A stretch of 64,000 nt of DNA from Liolophura sinensis (lineage: Eukaryota; Mollusca; Polyplacophora; Chitonida; Chitonidae), in assembly GCF_032854445.1 (NCBI RefSeq), contig NC_088301.1, positions 1,552,001 to 1,616,000 of the forward strand, given 5' to 3'. The notes beneath the pieces are model-generated. The model was not told where the DNA came from and searched no databases. It saw nothing but the letters and a program-made list of their open reading frames with translations. Position numbers and translations under genes: made by a program. Position 1 is the stretch's first letter; the number at the start of each line of letters is the position of its first letter. Of this stretch, positions 11,593 through 23,487 are shown piece after piece.

Positions 11593-12284
11593 CGCAGCCT
11601 CGCTTTATTTCAACTGTTCTTTAAAACACTACTTTGATGTGAAAGACATGGATACAGCCTCTATATACAGTCCCAAGTTATGCCGTATTACATGTAAAGC
11701 TATGTGACAACTAACTTGTATACAAAACAGATCGCCAGATGTCCAAAGTTAAACCAGAAGGTCAAAGTCCAAAACTTTTCTGTACAAAGTAAAATATTTG
11801 AAGGTTGAGGCTCACACTTGGCGGAAATTGTACTACCACATCATATATAGAATCCGTAGTCAAAATATTACAGATTTGAATCATCTATTTAATACATGCA
11901 CGAGTTTAATTTGGATTACAACTTTAGGCTAAAGCCTGAAATCGCTTTGCGCATATACATATCAAAACGGCTCTGAATATTTCATATGAAGTGACGGTCG
12001 TTAGTTGTCAAGATGGCGAAAACCGCCTAGGCTCGATCTATTCATACACCGGCCTTACAAGTACTGGCTAGTAACTATCCACATGTGACGATAAATATTC
12101 ACCCACACATGCAGTGATTTATGTAATGACTGGCTGGAATCTATAGGGATGTCATGCAAGAAACTGCAATTAAGACCCTGGCCCTCGCTTCTACCCAAAC
12201 AATACTAAGGCGCTGTGGACTGCCACCAGTCAGCATCTGAGTACATCAGTGGAAGCATGGAAGTACATGCAATAAAAACTGCCT
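11593..12284. other. No gene recognised
   Basis: AT-richer spacer between SINE copies with no open frame or repeat that I can define. Confidence 0.5.
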
Positions 12285-12370
12285 GCTTGTCCGAGGCTGG
12301 AATTGAACCAACACCGATATGCAGCGTCTTATAGCCGCACCGTGCATTGCCACGACCCGCCTCTATGCAT
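12285..12370 (-). mobile_element. tRNA-related SINE head
   Basis: The minus strand shows a good B box, GGTTCAATTCC (complement of 12,299-12,309), and an A-box-like TGGCAATGCACGG (complement of 12,340-12,352) at tRNA spacing. The T-stem can pair (GTTGG with CCAGC). The acceptor-stem halves do not pair, so this is not an intact tRNA gene. No CCA-type end or conserved SINE tail was found immediately downstream. Confidence 0.5.
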
Positions 12371-13082
12371 GGCATAAGTCACGTGTAGGCCTATAAATGT
12401 ACCGATTTGCACATATGACTGGCTCGAATTTGAGGATTTTCGAACGATTTCAAATGAAGGAACGAACGGTCATACAGGTTACGAACTAACAAACGTGCAT
12501 GCATGCGATCTGTTATAAAACGATCTGTGGAATGAATGAATGAATGAATGATCAAAACTTTCTCGGTGCTCAGTGGATGTGGATACAGATTATCAAATCA
12601 AAACCCAATTAAGTAAGAAAAAATAAAATCAGAATTTTTAGTGAAACTTTCGATGTCCTCCACCCCAATCAGCACTGGACATCTTTTAAACTCGCTATTG
12701 TGGCTTAAATATTTAGGGCAAGTCCTTCACCGAAAAGTCGGACGTAGCACACCAATCAACAAATAAAGAAATGTGAACTCTCGGAGGTCATATATAGCGG
12801 CACAATGTAACACTGGAAACATTGTGAAAATAAATTAATAAAGTCAGTCGAGTATAGCTTGAAACAACAAATCATGTATAGTCCAAATAACAATATATGT
12901 AAGCGACCGTTAAGTCAGAGGTTATCGTGTATTACCATGATATAGTTTATAAGTCGTCGGCAGCCAAAATATGCATCTCAGTTGAGCTTTGATTGCAAAA
13001 TGTTCATATATCCAACGTGGTGATCTAATTCTACATGGCGTGTATATATTGTCCCAATTTAGCCTACGGAGCCATGTGGATA
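12371..13082. other. No gene recognised; short (GAAT)n at about 12,531-12,550
   Basis: AT-rich spacer with a small GAAT microsatellite and no recognisable coding or RNA feature. Confidence 0.5.
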
Positions 13083-13350
13083 TTTGTGAATATATTTAAT
13101 TGGTGTTTTATACGTTTTGCTTAAGAATATTTTCACATATACGACGTTATTATGGTGTATTATGGTGAGAGGAAATCGGGCAGATCCCGAGGGGAAACCC
13201 ACGACCATCCGCAGATTGCTGGAAGACTTTACCACGAGGAAGCCCAACATGAGCTGGACTTGAACTCTAAGCGACCGCATTGGTGAGAGGTTCTTGCGTC
13301 AATGCACCGCGCTGGCACCCTAACCACATCGACCATGGAGGTCTCTCTGC
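13083..13350 (-). mobile_element. Near full-length tRNA-headed SINE
   Basis: On the minus strand the head starts near 13,350. It has an A-box-like TGCCAGCGCGG (complement of 13,307-13,317) and a B box AGTTCAAGTCC (complement of 13,257-13,267). A body follows with CAGCAATCTGCGGATGGTCG and TGGGTTTCCCCTCGGG, then CCTCTCACCATAAT. The conserved tail GTCGTATATGTGAAAATATTC leads to an AT-rich end near 13,083. This is the most complete member of the family in the window and shows that the other tail fragments derive from a pol III retroposon. Confidence 0.8.
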
Positions 13351-14916
13351 AGAGACATATATATCGGAATGAAAGAAAACATCTGCAGTAAACAGACTGT
13401 TCAAAAATTTCAGGACTACGAATCATAGTCGGACAAGCTCCTGAATTGAATCTAGATAGGGCCGACACCCCACTTGTGTCAACACTTCCGCTTTAATAGG
13501 CCTATATTAGGAATATGGCTACAATTAGACAACCCTTTAATTAGACTGACGGGGGTGTATCATATACTCTTCTACCATACTATTACACAATAGAATGGAG
13601 TAAGGAAATATTGATATAGGGCCTAGAAAGTTGGCAGACATATAGAATTCGGGACACGGACCTACACTACATGGATATATGCAACTGTCCATTATTAAAA
13701 ATCTAAGTTCAAGCTAAACAAAATAAGTTTTCATTTTTATGTATGTAGCCTATATTTTTCCATACATTTATATTTAGGATTCATAAAAATGATATTATTA
13801 GTTTAAATGTTGTACCATCAACCCATTTCATCAGCGTTATCGATGAATTACATAAATTCATGAACATCGCTGTACTACTGTATAACTACATGCGCGTAAG
13901 CAGCGCTATAGTGTAGCCTGCATTGTACAGATTACAGGTGTCTGCCGACAGTTCAGGTACGTTTATGTCAGCTACAGCCCTAGGGAATGTGGTCTGTTCA
14001 AAAAGCCAAAGCAAATGAATAAATATCATGGAGAAGATGATTTCACGAACTTCGATGCATATGGAATAAAGCACAATCAAGGATGGGTCAGTCTGTTAGT
14101 TCTTCTATGCGTGTATGTAAACAAAAAACGAGGCTACTCTATCCTACCCCCCTCCCCTCAGCGCGAACAATGTATTCGCCCACCATGGGTTCAAGGTTCA
14201 CATTGTTTGACAAGCCTCTATGTGACACTATAGGTTAGTCGCACAGACGTGGGAAATTTCGATCGTTAGTTTGTGTTTTCTGTTCCACTAACCGTTAAAT
14301 TGTTTAACAGAGAGTTTTGTCAGTGATAGCTGGTGAGTCTGAAGGAGATAATTTACCTGGCGAAGAACTGATCTATCGTATTTGTGTGAGTCACCGTAGT
14401 AGAGAATCGAGCAGACGAAGAGTTGAGAAGCTCGCGAGTTGATCGGCCCGTGTATTATCCGCCATACTGACAAGAGTAAGGCTATTCACCTGAGTGAGAA
14501 GTCAGATAGCAACGGACCAACTCTCACAGGTAAGGGTCGTTGCCCAGTTACTAGATTGAATGGACGGCTGTGTTATCTGTGTGTTCTGATAAGAAAACAT
14601 ATTTGTTCACATGTTTCAGATTGATTTGAAAATGAATTGAAATGTTATTAGATGACGAGTGATTGAGTGAATTTTTACTGATTATACATGTATATTCGTG
14701 TGGTTCTATAAACAGGTACAAAGGCGCTGAAAGAAACGCCACTATAGAAACTGAAGACCCGACAGAAATGTGACATTTTATTCAGGTTGACAAAACCAAC
14801 CAATGTATCACGTTTACACTTAATCTACCTACATGTACTTCTCGTTAAATTTAAAGTTAAAATGACATGGAGAATAAAGCCCACAGTTGGTTGCCTTAAT
14901 GGCTCACTGTTTACTA
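13351..14916. other. Intergenic or intron-like; one possible non-coding exon
   Basis: No sustained coding frame. The segment 14,311-14,529 is bounded by an acceptor-like TTGTTTAACAG and a donor-like CACAG/GTAAGG and could be a spliced exon. It has no ATG-initiated frame of useful length. Confidence 0.25.
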
Positions 14917-15283
14917 GTTCAATTAAATTAAACGTTCAGGTCTGTTTTCAACAATGTCTGTTATTTACGTGCCTTTTCAAATGCTGAGGTCTATTTTNNN
15001 NNNNNNNNNNNNNNNNNNNNNNNNNNNNNNNNNNNNNNNNNNNNNNNNNNNNNNNNNNNNNNNNNNNNNNNNNNNNNNNNNNNNNNNNNNNNNNNNNNNN
15101 NNNNNNNNNNNNNNNNNNNNNNNNNNNNNNNNNNNNNNNNNNNNNNNNNNNNNNNNNNNNNNNNNNNNNNNNNNNNNNNNNNNNNNNNNNNNNNNNNCAA
15201 CAATTTCTGACATTCACACGCGCAGGTAAATATCAGAAATTGTTGAAAATAGACCTCAACATTTAATTTAATTGAACAAACTT
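14917..15283. repeat. Foldback (inverted) repeat spanning an assembly gap
   Basis: The 19 bases that end at the gap (14,979-14,997, ending TGAGGTCTATTTT) are the reverse complement of 15,246-15,264 with one mismatch. The first 13 bases after the gap (CAACAATTTCTGA, 15,198-15,210) are the exact complement of 15,233-15,245. A second, more diverged copy of the arm lies at 14,917-14,972 (TTCAATTAAATTAAACGTTC onward) and matches the complement of about 15,215-15,283. Confidence 0.8.
14998..15197. other. Assembly gap, 200 N
   Basis: Exactly 200 unknown bases, the same length as the second gap, so a placeholder and not a measured size. Flanking inverted repeats suggest the true missing length may be near zero. 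Open frames running through it are meaningless. Confidence 0.98.
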
Positions 15284-15708
15284 ACCACAAACTTTAAAAC
15301 ATTGTGGCAGTAGTTGCAATATTTTTACTGATAAATGGAATGTTGTATAGATAAATACATGTAGAATGTAAACAACTGAGTTTCTTTCTCAAAATTCAGA
15401 CTAAACTTGTCATCAAACTGTTAAAAATGTGTGTTACGAAATGGCAAATTGGGAATGTCAATATATTGTTGTTCCGATAAAAAGGTCCAGAAGTAAATGG
15501 ATCATTTAATTTTTCTTTTAATTAAATCTTATAGAACAATCAAGCCTTTATTTAAATTGACTTCAGTAAGTTAATGAATTAATATAATTATTAAAGGCAT
15601 ATATGGTTCGTCAGATGAGATTTTTGACAAAAAATTAGTCAGCACACATTTCGTCAAGTTTCTCCTGTTATTTTATAAAAACCCAAATAGTTACAAAGTA
15701 GAGTATTG
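15284..15708. other. AT-rich sequence, no gene recognised
   Basis: Very AT-rich with no open frame of note. Confidence 0.5.
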
Positions 15709-15911
15709 TGGTAACTCCAACAAAAGATACAAGTTAGGCATGATTCAATATTTTAGTTTTATTTAACAATTTGCAAAATTCTTGAAAAAGAATAAATAAG
15801 AATTTAAATAAAGTTGTTTTGTTTAAACCATTTTCAAAAGTCTTGAAAATGGTTTAAATAAAATCGAAATATTAAATAATCATCGCCTTGTATCTTTTGC
15901 TGGGGTTACCA
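15709..15911. mobile_element. MITE-like foldback element, 203 bp
   Basis: The left terminus TGGTAACTCCAACAAAAGAT is the reverse complement, with few mismatches, of the right terminus, which ends CTTTTGCTGGGGTTACCA. Similarity continues inward for about 60 bp. At the centre, 15,822-15,837 and 15,843-15,858 are a perfect 16-bp inverted repeat (TTTAAACCATTTTCAA) around a 5-nt loop. No coding capacity. A clear target-site duplication was not found. Confidence 0.75.
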
Positions 15912-17295
15912 TGAAGCTTATCAGTGGAAATGGAAATACCAAATAGTTACCTTTCACAAATATTAGCATCATCTGCACGCACATTGCTGTTCATATTTAA
16001 TAATAAAGTTCCTAACATTCATAATTTTATAAATTCAACTTAACATGATTTTAACACTGTAAATAGTACAGGTACAAGTGTAAGCCTAATGTTTACTGAA
16101 TAGCAAAAATTTGAGCTATTCTTGTTAAAAGCTGAAATTTGATTGAATTAGCCGACTACAGATTTTTTGCCCAAGACGGCCTCGTGTAACCTGTTTAGTG
16201 TTAGTCATGTATTTTACAGATACATGACAAGATACCAGTAGGTGGACCAATTAATGGACTATAGACAAGGGCATACAGTCACAAATCTTGTAAATCTAGG
16301 TAACAGATATTAGTGACCATGATGGTAGGAGGACAAACTCAGAGAATCGATATGAGGTTAGTTTTGTGTTACTGTTAGTCGTCCACAAACAGTAAGTGAT
16401 GAATCATTTATTTAACAGATTCTTGGACGTGGTCTGTAGTACAGGAGCAGTAGTGTTTATTTATATTTGTGAGTGGTGCGAGAGAAAATACATTACCTGC
16501 TGTCAAGGTGAAAGGGTTATGTAACTTACCTGTTTGTCAGTCTGCTTACATACCTGCATATTCAGTTCATTTCATGTTTCTTGTCTCTAGCACTTGTTCA
16601 AAACCTCTGTACCGATGCTGCAAATAAAACAAGGGCCATTTACCTCACATTATTATCACAATTGTACCGTTACTGAGGTGTTGGTAGGATGTCTTAAATT
16701 TTTATCATAGGACATTCTTTTTACCACATTTTATTATAGCGGTGGAGATCAAGGTTGGAGTGTGTGTGGTTTGTGTAGGTTGAGTGTCTGATGGGCGCTA
16801 TGGCACAGGCAAAGCGTGGGTGTGTGTGACAGTTATGTGTATATGTTAGGGATTGAACAGGACTTCATGGCTGAGGTTACCTCAAGAATTACAACTATAG
16901 CACTCATATTTGTATTCAGTATCACCTGTAACCTAATCAGACCTTGTACGTGTTGACACTACAGGCCATGTATCTGGAATCTTACCCTAGCCCGGTTGTA
17001 ATACCCTGGAGGGAAAACTGTGTCGGGTAACTGTATGAGGTATATGTCTACTCACGTTGGTCTGTGTCAGAAAACATAGTTCACCGATGACACCAACAAC
17101 TGACCTGTTTTTTTTAATTGAACTTTAAAACATGCCTAAGAGCTTTGCGGTTTCTGGAGGCTGCGTAAGTATGTAAAAATGGCGTTGTTAATTTCTCCAG
17201 CTGTATTGTACATGTGCATGCGTGACGCATTCTTGTCATCATCAGGAACAGCTGACTAACTGTAGGTACTCTAGCTAACTCTTCAGCCGTTTCCC
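15912..17295. other. No gene recognised
   Basis: AT-rich intergenic or intronic sequence with scattered stop codons in all frames. Confidence 0.5.
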
Positions 17296-17495
17296 ATTTC
17301 TGCTTATGCGAAAGGACAAACTTTCTGTGCAAATTATGCACATTTTAATTTGATTTTGGAGACAAACTATATTCTTTGGATTGGACCAATTTCAGGGCTT
17401 CACAAAAAGTATCATTTTTTCGGTCTACACAAAAGAATGCCTTCAGAGCATGCTTGAATAAGCACCTTGCAAACATGCAGAAAGTTAAAAGACTT
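17296..17495 (+). repeat. Dispersed repeat, unclassified, copy 1 (uninterrupted)
   Basis: It begins near TTTCTGCTTATGCG, contains GTGCAAATTATGCACAT and TTTGATTTTGGAGACAAACT, then TTGGATTGGACCAATTTC, CTTCACAAAAAGTAT and CACCTTGCAAACATG. The same order of blocks is seen at 22,000-22,086 and 23,167-23,280. No coding potential or family name can be given. The strand is nominal. Confidence 0.7.
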
Positions 17496-19929
17496 TGAGT
17501 ACATGTACATAATGTGAAGTATAGACTAGTGTAGAATAACAGTCACTGGTCTTGTACAGGATTGAAGCTGTTGGGCATGTGGATGGAAGGCAAAAGGTAA
17601 ATTATACACATGTTTTCAAGGTTATGATACGTTAGTTGGTCACAAATTATTTACTTTACCAAATGGTGTTCTTTGCCTAACTACTATTACTTTATTGTAT
17701 TGCACAGTTGTCTCACCCCATCAAGGCAGCAACATTTCATGGTATCTGGAGGTTATTTATTTCAGATTTATCATTTGAATTGAAATCTGTTTTGTCTTGT
17801 GAATGATTACTGTTGTCGTTGTGTGTGGCGGAACACACTACTACATGCTGATTGTAATTTGATTTTGTATGAAATTCGTGGTATATATCAGTTTCATTGC
17901 GGGTAATACACATTATTATGTTCTATTTGTGCATGACATACTGCAATCGCGTGCAGCAAGTCGTAACAGTTAGCTGCTGTGTAGTTGCAGGAAGTGGCAC
18001 GTTTAGCAGGTGCATGCATTTGTAGTTGCGCAGGCATTTTGAAATTTGACACAGCACATGCTGTGAAAAAATTGACACCATTCTCTTTCATCTTGGATCA
18101 TAGAGATGCCAACATTTGATTAGCCTGTCTGACAGAAATCTAGAAATTCTATGGATATTACACTGTAATTTATCTCTGACAGCTGCAAATTATAGCGCAA
18201 TTATGGTTTTTATGACTGAATCAATCACAGCCTTTTTTGTTTTTTTAATATCTTGTGCGCTGACCGATGTTGTCTAGACGTTTTTGGACATGCAATTTGT
18301 GGGATTATCCCCATAATGTTTTTGTCAAATCAATTATTTTCTTGAATTTTTTTGTCAAGACAAGATGCATGCTATTGTAAAATTATGGTAGCTTGATCAC
18401 ATGTATTGTATGGCAAAAAAGAAAAAAATCTATGAACTTCCAGAAAATTTGTCTATTTTGTGTGTGTGACTACATTGTAAACCAGGGTAATATATATTTG
18501 TAGTGTGTACAGTAAGTGTATATAGACGTAATATTTCTGCATGTATATGCATGTAACGTGTACATGCATTAAATCTGGTGATATTTTACTGTGGGTTTGA
18601 GGAAGGTTGGGTGGGGCAGCATGGTCAAAACAATTATTGACTGTGTAAAATTTTTGATGCTTCATTTCTGTCTTGGACGTACCGTTAGATTCAGAACATT
18701 AATATTCGTACATCTGTGCATTGTTCGCTTTCCCTTTTAACTAAGCACTGTTTCATCAATGGCTTGGTATTAGGGTACGGTTGATTTCACTCTGCATTGT
18801 GTCAGAGTCGATGAGTTCTTCTCAGAAACAGCATCTCTCTCCGGTTGTTCTCCCCTCAGTGGGATAGAGGGACAGGGGTGTGCTAAGCCCGAAACCCTGA
18901 TGTAACTGAGACCTCTGCCAGATGAGATCCAATATCCCTCCGGGGTGTTGGTGTTGAGTGAGGACTGCCATCCTGTACATTACATGTATCACTGACTAGA
19001 CAATGATTATCATATTGTAGCTGAAAACCAGCTAATTGCTATTCTGAAAACTAGGGGTATAGTCCCACCAATAAGTTGGCAGGTGTGTGTGGGTTTTTGG
19101 GCTGTTCTTGGCTCCCCTCAGAACCACGCCCTCAGCTGTTTGCAGATCTCTGGTCTGGGCATATACACTTACATGTACTCAGCCTGCCAGCTGTAGTGGT
19201 GAGGGCTCTTATAAAGAGATGCTGAGACGAGATGTTTGTGACGAATCCCAGTGAAAAACTCTATTGCATATGCAAAGTTCCAGGTGACATAAATGATTTG
19301 ATGTTATTGTGGACATTTACCAGTTTTTTTAAAGATATAATTCCGTAATCTTGTAATGCTTAGTGTTTGCATGAAAATTTTGTCGAGAAAATTTAGGATT
19401 TACTCACATTACACGTACTGAATTTGTCAAACGTACAATGTATGTAATGTGCGTACATATACATGTGGTGAAGTCATTAGGTGGCCGAGCTATCATTAAA
19501 AATCTGTTCATTGGGGAAAAAACGCGACTGACCCACCTTAAAAGGGGTCTGACTCTTCTTTTTGGCTTTTGATGAAATTTTTTTTTTATATTTTTATTTT
19601 ATTTTATCAACGTTACTTCCTTTAAAATCCATATCTGTTTCATTTGCTAGAACTCTGATAGGGTTGGATTGCTCCCAACAGAGAATTTTTAAGGATAGTT
19701 TCAACAGTAGTTGTAAGCTGCATATCACGCTGTGACATTTTTGTTACCATGATTGGCTTTATTTTGATGAAGCTGCATTTCAGATAATGCTGTTCAGTGA
19801 GGGTTGTCACATTTATGACTGTGTTATTAGATCTGCGGTGCTCATCTCTCGGGTTGTCCTCAGCTAAGTGTCAATTATTGAACTAGTGACTCAGTAGCCT
19901 GGTATCCCTTCCAATCTCTGAGCTACGTT
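17496..19929. other. No gene recognised
   Basis: AT-rich sequence without coding frames. I see no splice-bounded exon or defined repeat here apart from short A/T runs. Confidence 0.5.
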
Positions 19930-19942
19930 CTCTCTCTCTCTG

Positions 19943-19974
<32 letters not shown>

Positions 19975-19986
19975 TCACACACACAT
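19930..19986. repeat. (CT)n microsatellite with CA end
   Basis: CT dinucleotides broken by two TGT interruptions and ending in ACACACA. Confidence 0.95.
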
Positions 19987-21999
19987 ATCCCCTCTTCCTC
20001 TCCTGGCCAGATCGTTTTGATCAGGCTATTTGGTTTACAGTGCCCACTGGAGTGAAGAGAAATGTCTTGGGTTAATCCATGTACATGTTTCTGAATTTAT
20101 CTTGAAATGCTTATTTGTTAGTTGTCAGCAGGTTAGTATTCCTGGAAAACTTAAAAGAAGAAAAAAAAATATCTTGCACATGCAGTGCCAGTTATGAAAC
20201 AATGACATAGAACTTATGAATTGCACACCCATATTGGGTATTCTTTCATACCAGGTAAAGTACATGTAAATGGTTCTAAAGTGTTAGTTGTGTTAATAAT
20301 TTTACTGTACAATTTTCCCAGCAAAACAGGTTCAGATACAAGTGTTGGCAGGATAAAAGAGAGTGTGAGAACCAAAAACAGAAGATGACACTTTCTGTGC
20401 TTGTCACAGGGATTCTCAGATGTTCCAGATATGTACTGTCACTGTGATTGTCTGATATCTGTCTATAACTGCAGTCACTTCAGCTTTAACAAGGGGGTTA
20501 TGTTCAGGACAGCTGGGCGTGTTACTCATCCAACTGCTCTGTGCAAGGCGACAGCACATATAGCCTTAAGGCAGACAGCTCTGCTTCAGACAGGATTATA
20601 ATTGAATTTCAAACAGTACGATCTTTCAGGGGTTTTTTTTATGATGCGTAGAATGAGTGATATCATTCAGTGAAGAATTAAGAAAAATATAATTCTCAAA
20701 TTCAGGTTCTTTGTGCTGCAGTCCAGAGAGACGGGTTGCTATCATACATTTCTGGTTAGCTGGAGTTTTCAGCTGCTGTAAATCATTAACATGCAGTGAC
20801 AAAGTATTTGTTGTCATTTGTGAAGTACGTCACTTGTCTAGGATTCAGGTCACAGAGACCCAGCTGACACAGTGACAGATATTTATTATACTGGTATACA
20901 TGTATCTGTTTAGTACACATTGATTTGAGGGCCACCTTGAATTACCTGTAATTGTAACAGAAAGGTAGCAATGAAATTATGTTTTCATTATGATTTTTGT
21001 CAAAATGTGTAATATAGCTTCATTTTCAAATTTATTTATCCTGTGCATAGTCTTTGTCAGTTTTATTGTTGGAAGTGTAAGTTTGTTCAAGTCAGATTGA
21101 TGGCATTTATTTCAGAATGTTGTAGTGTACATTTTTGTTTGGGATAATGTTGCACCCAGCAGTCCCTGGATGTACTGTAATGTGCTTTCACCAAAATTAG
21201 GATTGAACGTGTATCAAGTAGATTGTGAACCAGCATCCTTTACATTGCACAGCTGTTGATGATACACAGGCTTTATTATTATTATCAGAGAAGCTCACCT
21301 GTGTTCATTCCTCAGATCTGCTCCTAGTTCTATAGGAGATTGAATGTAGTTGTGGTCTTGATATCTAGCTGTCAGATATTTACAACTGGCACATATTGTT
21401 GAAACAGGTTAAGTGTGTTTATTTTATGGTTGTCTTTGTTGACAACTACAGAACAGAGTTGAAGTGACACTCTAGGAGTAATAGTTATAAAGCAAGTGTA
21501 TAAATTGCCATCCAGACTGGTTTGCCTCTTCCATGTACCCAGGCTGCCGCCAACTCACGTCATTTCAGAAGGTTATTTTTACATTCGCAGCACTCAAAGT
21601 CTTAAAACCTGTACAGCGGAATATCAGCATGTGAAGTGAGGGGAGATGGGCATATAGACAGAGACAAGGCTACCTCCAGGTCATGGACGGTGCATGCTCT
21701 GTGTACTTACCTGACTGTATACCTGTTATTGTTTATGTGCATGGATGTGCAGCTGACCTGGTGTTCAGCTCACCTGTATGAGTTATTGCAGATTTGTGGT
21801 TGTACATACATGTATTTTCCAGATGATAACTACATCAACAACTAGCTCTCCACCCACCATGCCACACGTACATGTATTTAGGGCTAACCGTGTATTTAAG
21901 GCAGTTGAGTAGAAAGTTCTTCTGTGTGTATCAGCAGAATCAGCCTGTTTAATTAAACAATTAAGGATCTGGATGGCAGAGATACCATGATTCCTCAAC
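19987..21999. other. No gene recognised
   Basis: AT-rich intergenic or intronic sequence with isolated TACATGTA palindromes. Short frames (for example 20,401-20,601) lack any support. Confidence 0.5.
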
Positions 22000-22086
22000 T
22001 TTTCTGCATATGAAAGATCAACTTTCAGTGCAATTTATGCACATATTTAAATTGATTTTGGTGACAAAACTACACTGGTTGGATTG

Positions 22087-23166
22087 AAAATGATACTTCA
22101 TTTTGAGAATGCCATCACAGCATTCATGAGCTCATGTGCAGATGAGAAGGGGATGGGAAAGGGCCATCACCCGTTCACTCAATCTGTGAACATGTGTATC
22201 ATGAGGTTCCAACTGCTGGAGGCGATTGGAAGGCATCGGTAATGGGCCGTCTCCCACTCACTCGTTCTGTGAACATGTGTATCATGAGGTTCCAACTGCT
22301 GGGGGGATAGAAAGGCATCGGTAATGGGCCGTCTCCCACTCACTCGTTCTGTGAACATGTGTATCATGAGGTTCTAACTGCTGGAGGGGATAGGAAGGCG
22401 TCGGTAATGGGCCGTCTCCCACTCACTTGTTCTGCGCTCTGAACATGTGTATCATGAGGTTCCAACTTGTGGAGGGGATAGGAAGGCGTCGGTAATGGGC
22501 CGTCTCCCACTCACTCGTTCTGTGCTCTGAACATGTATATCATGAGGTTCCAACTGCTGGGGGGATAGAAAGGCGTCGGTGATGGGCCGTCTCCCACTCA
22601 CTCGTTCTGTGAACATGTGTATCATGAGGTTCTAACTGCTGGAGGGGATAGGAAGGCGTCGGTAATGGGCCGCCTCCCACTCACTTGTTCTGCGCTCTGA
22701 ACATGTGTATCATGAGGTTCCAACTTGTGGAGGGGATAGGAAAGCATCGGTAATGGGCTGTCTCCCACTCACTCGTTCTGTGCTCTGAACATGTGTATCA
22801 TGAGGTTCCAACTTCTGGAGGGGATAGGAAGGGGACAGTAATGGACCGTCCCCCACTAACCTATCTCTTCCATTGTTTGGGGATAGTTATGGTGGCAAAA
22901 TTCACACTTGCTTTTGTTATTATTTCACTGTTTAGGTACTTTGCATTGATTTAATCTGTCACTGTATATGTATATATTGTTTTCAAAATCTTGTTGTAAG
23001 TGGTTTACGTGATCCAAATTACCATGTTTTCCAACGCATAAGTAATGCAATATATTGTTTCAAATTGTTTGTGTCTGAGGGCCTCAGGGTAGATCAAACC
23101 TAGTGTTGACTGAGTATAACGCATTGTATTTAACCCTCTTGAAATAAAGCCATTATTATTATTATT
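22087..23166 (+). mobile_element. Retroposon-like insertion with internal VNTR and (ATT)n tail
   Basis: This segment separates the two halves of the dispersed repeat. It is flanked by ATTG on both sides (22,083-22,086 and 23,164-23,167), a possible short target-site duplication that overlaps the ATT run. It contains the 82-88-bp array and ends with TTTAACCCTCTTGAAATAAA followed by GCC and (ATT)n. An (ATT)n end is typical of some non-LTR retrotransposons and their SINE partners. No reverse transcriptase frame is present, so it is non-autonomous or 5'-truncated. Confidence 0.5.
22183..22860. repeat. 82-88-bp minisatellite, 8 units
   Basis: GAACATGTGTATCATGAGG recurs at 22,188, 22,271, 22,353, 22,441, 22,529 (variant TATAT), 22,611, 22,699 and 22,787. 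Units contain CGGTAATGGGCCGTCTCCCA and CACTCRTTCTG. Two length classes exist, 82-83 and 88 bp, differing by a GCTCT insertion before GAACATG and small changes. Confidence 0.95.
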
Positions 23167-23382
23167 GGCCAATTTTAGGTCTTCACAAAAAGTATAATTT
23201 TTATCAGTCTATAAAGGAAAATGCAATCAGAATATGCATGAATCAACACCTTGCAAACATGTGAACAGGTTGAAGAATTACAATAGGTGGTAAATTGGTT
23301 TGTTTTCTAATAATACTTATAACTGTTATTTGTTTAAAGGTTTTTCTGGTGTTTAACACTGTTCCTAAGAATGTTTTCTTCC

Positions 23383-23487
23383 TCTGCCAGCAACCTGCTG
23401 ATGGTCTTGGGTGTCCCATCGGGTTGTGCCCAGTTTCCTCCCACCATAATGCTGGCCACCGTCGTATAAGTGAAATATTCTTGAGAT
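23383..23487 (+). mobile_element. SINE 3' domain fragment
   Basis: It contains CAGCAACCTGCTGATGGTC, CAGTTTCCTCCCACCATAAT and GTATAAGTGAAATATTCTTG. It lacks both the tRNA head and the final GTACGGCG...AAATA tail. Confidence 0.85.

Larger units (their letters stand above)
22000..23280 (+). repeat. Dispersed repeat, copy 2, split by an insertion
   Basis: The first half (22,000-22,086) matches 17,296-17,385: TTCTGCATATG, GTGCAATTTATGCACAT, TTGATTTTGGTGACAAAACT, GGTTGGATTG. The second half (23,167-23,280) resumes at the equivalent point: GGCCAATTTTAGGTCTTCAC, then AAAAAGTAT and CACCTTGCAAACATG. The 1.08 kb between the halves is absent from copy 1. Confidence 0.65.

Noticed and set aside
12285-12370. 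Functional tRNA gene
   Set aside because: A and B boxes and a T-stem are present, but the acceptor stem does not pair, so a SINE head is more likely.
14948-15229. Open frames running through the N tract (also 41,885-42,383)
   Set aside because: The frames are mostly unknown residues and have no meaning.
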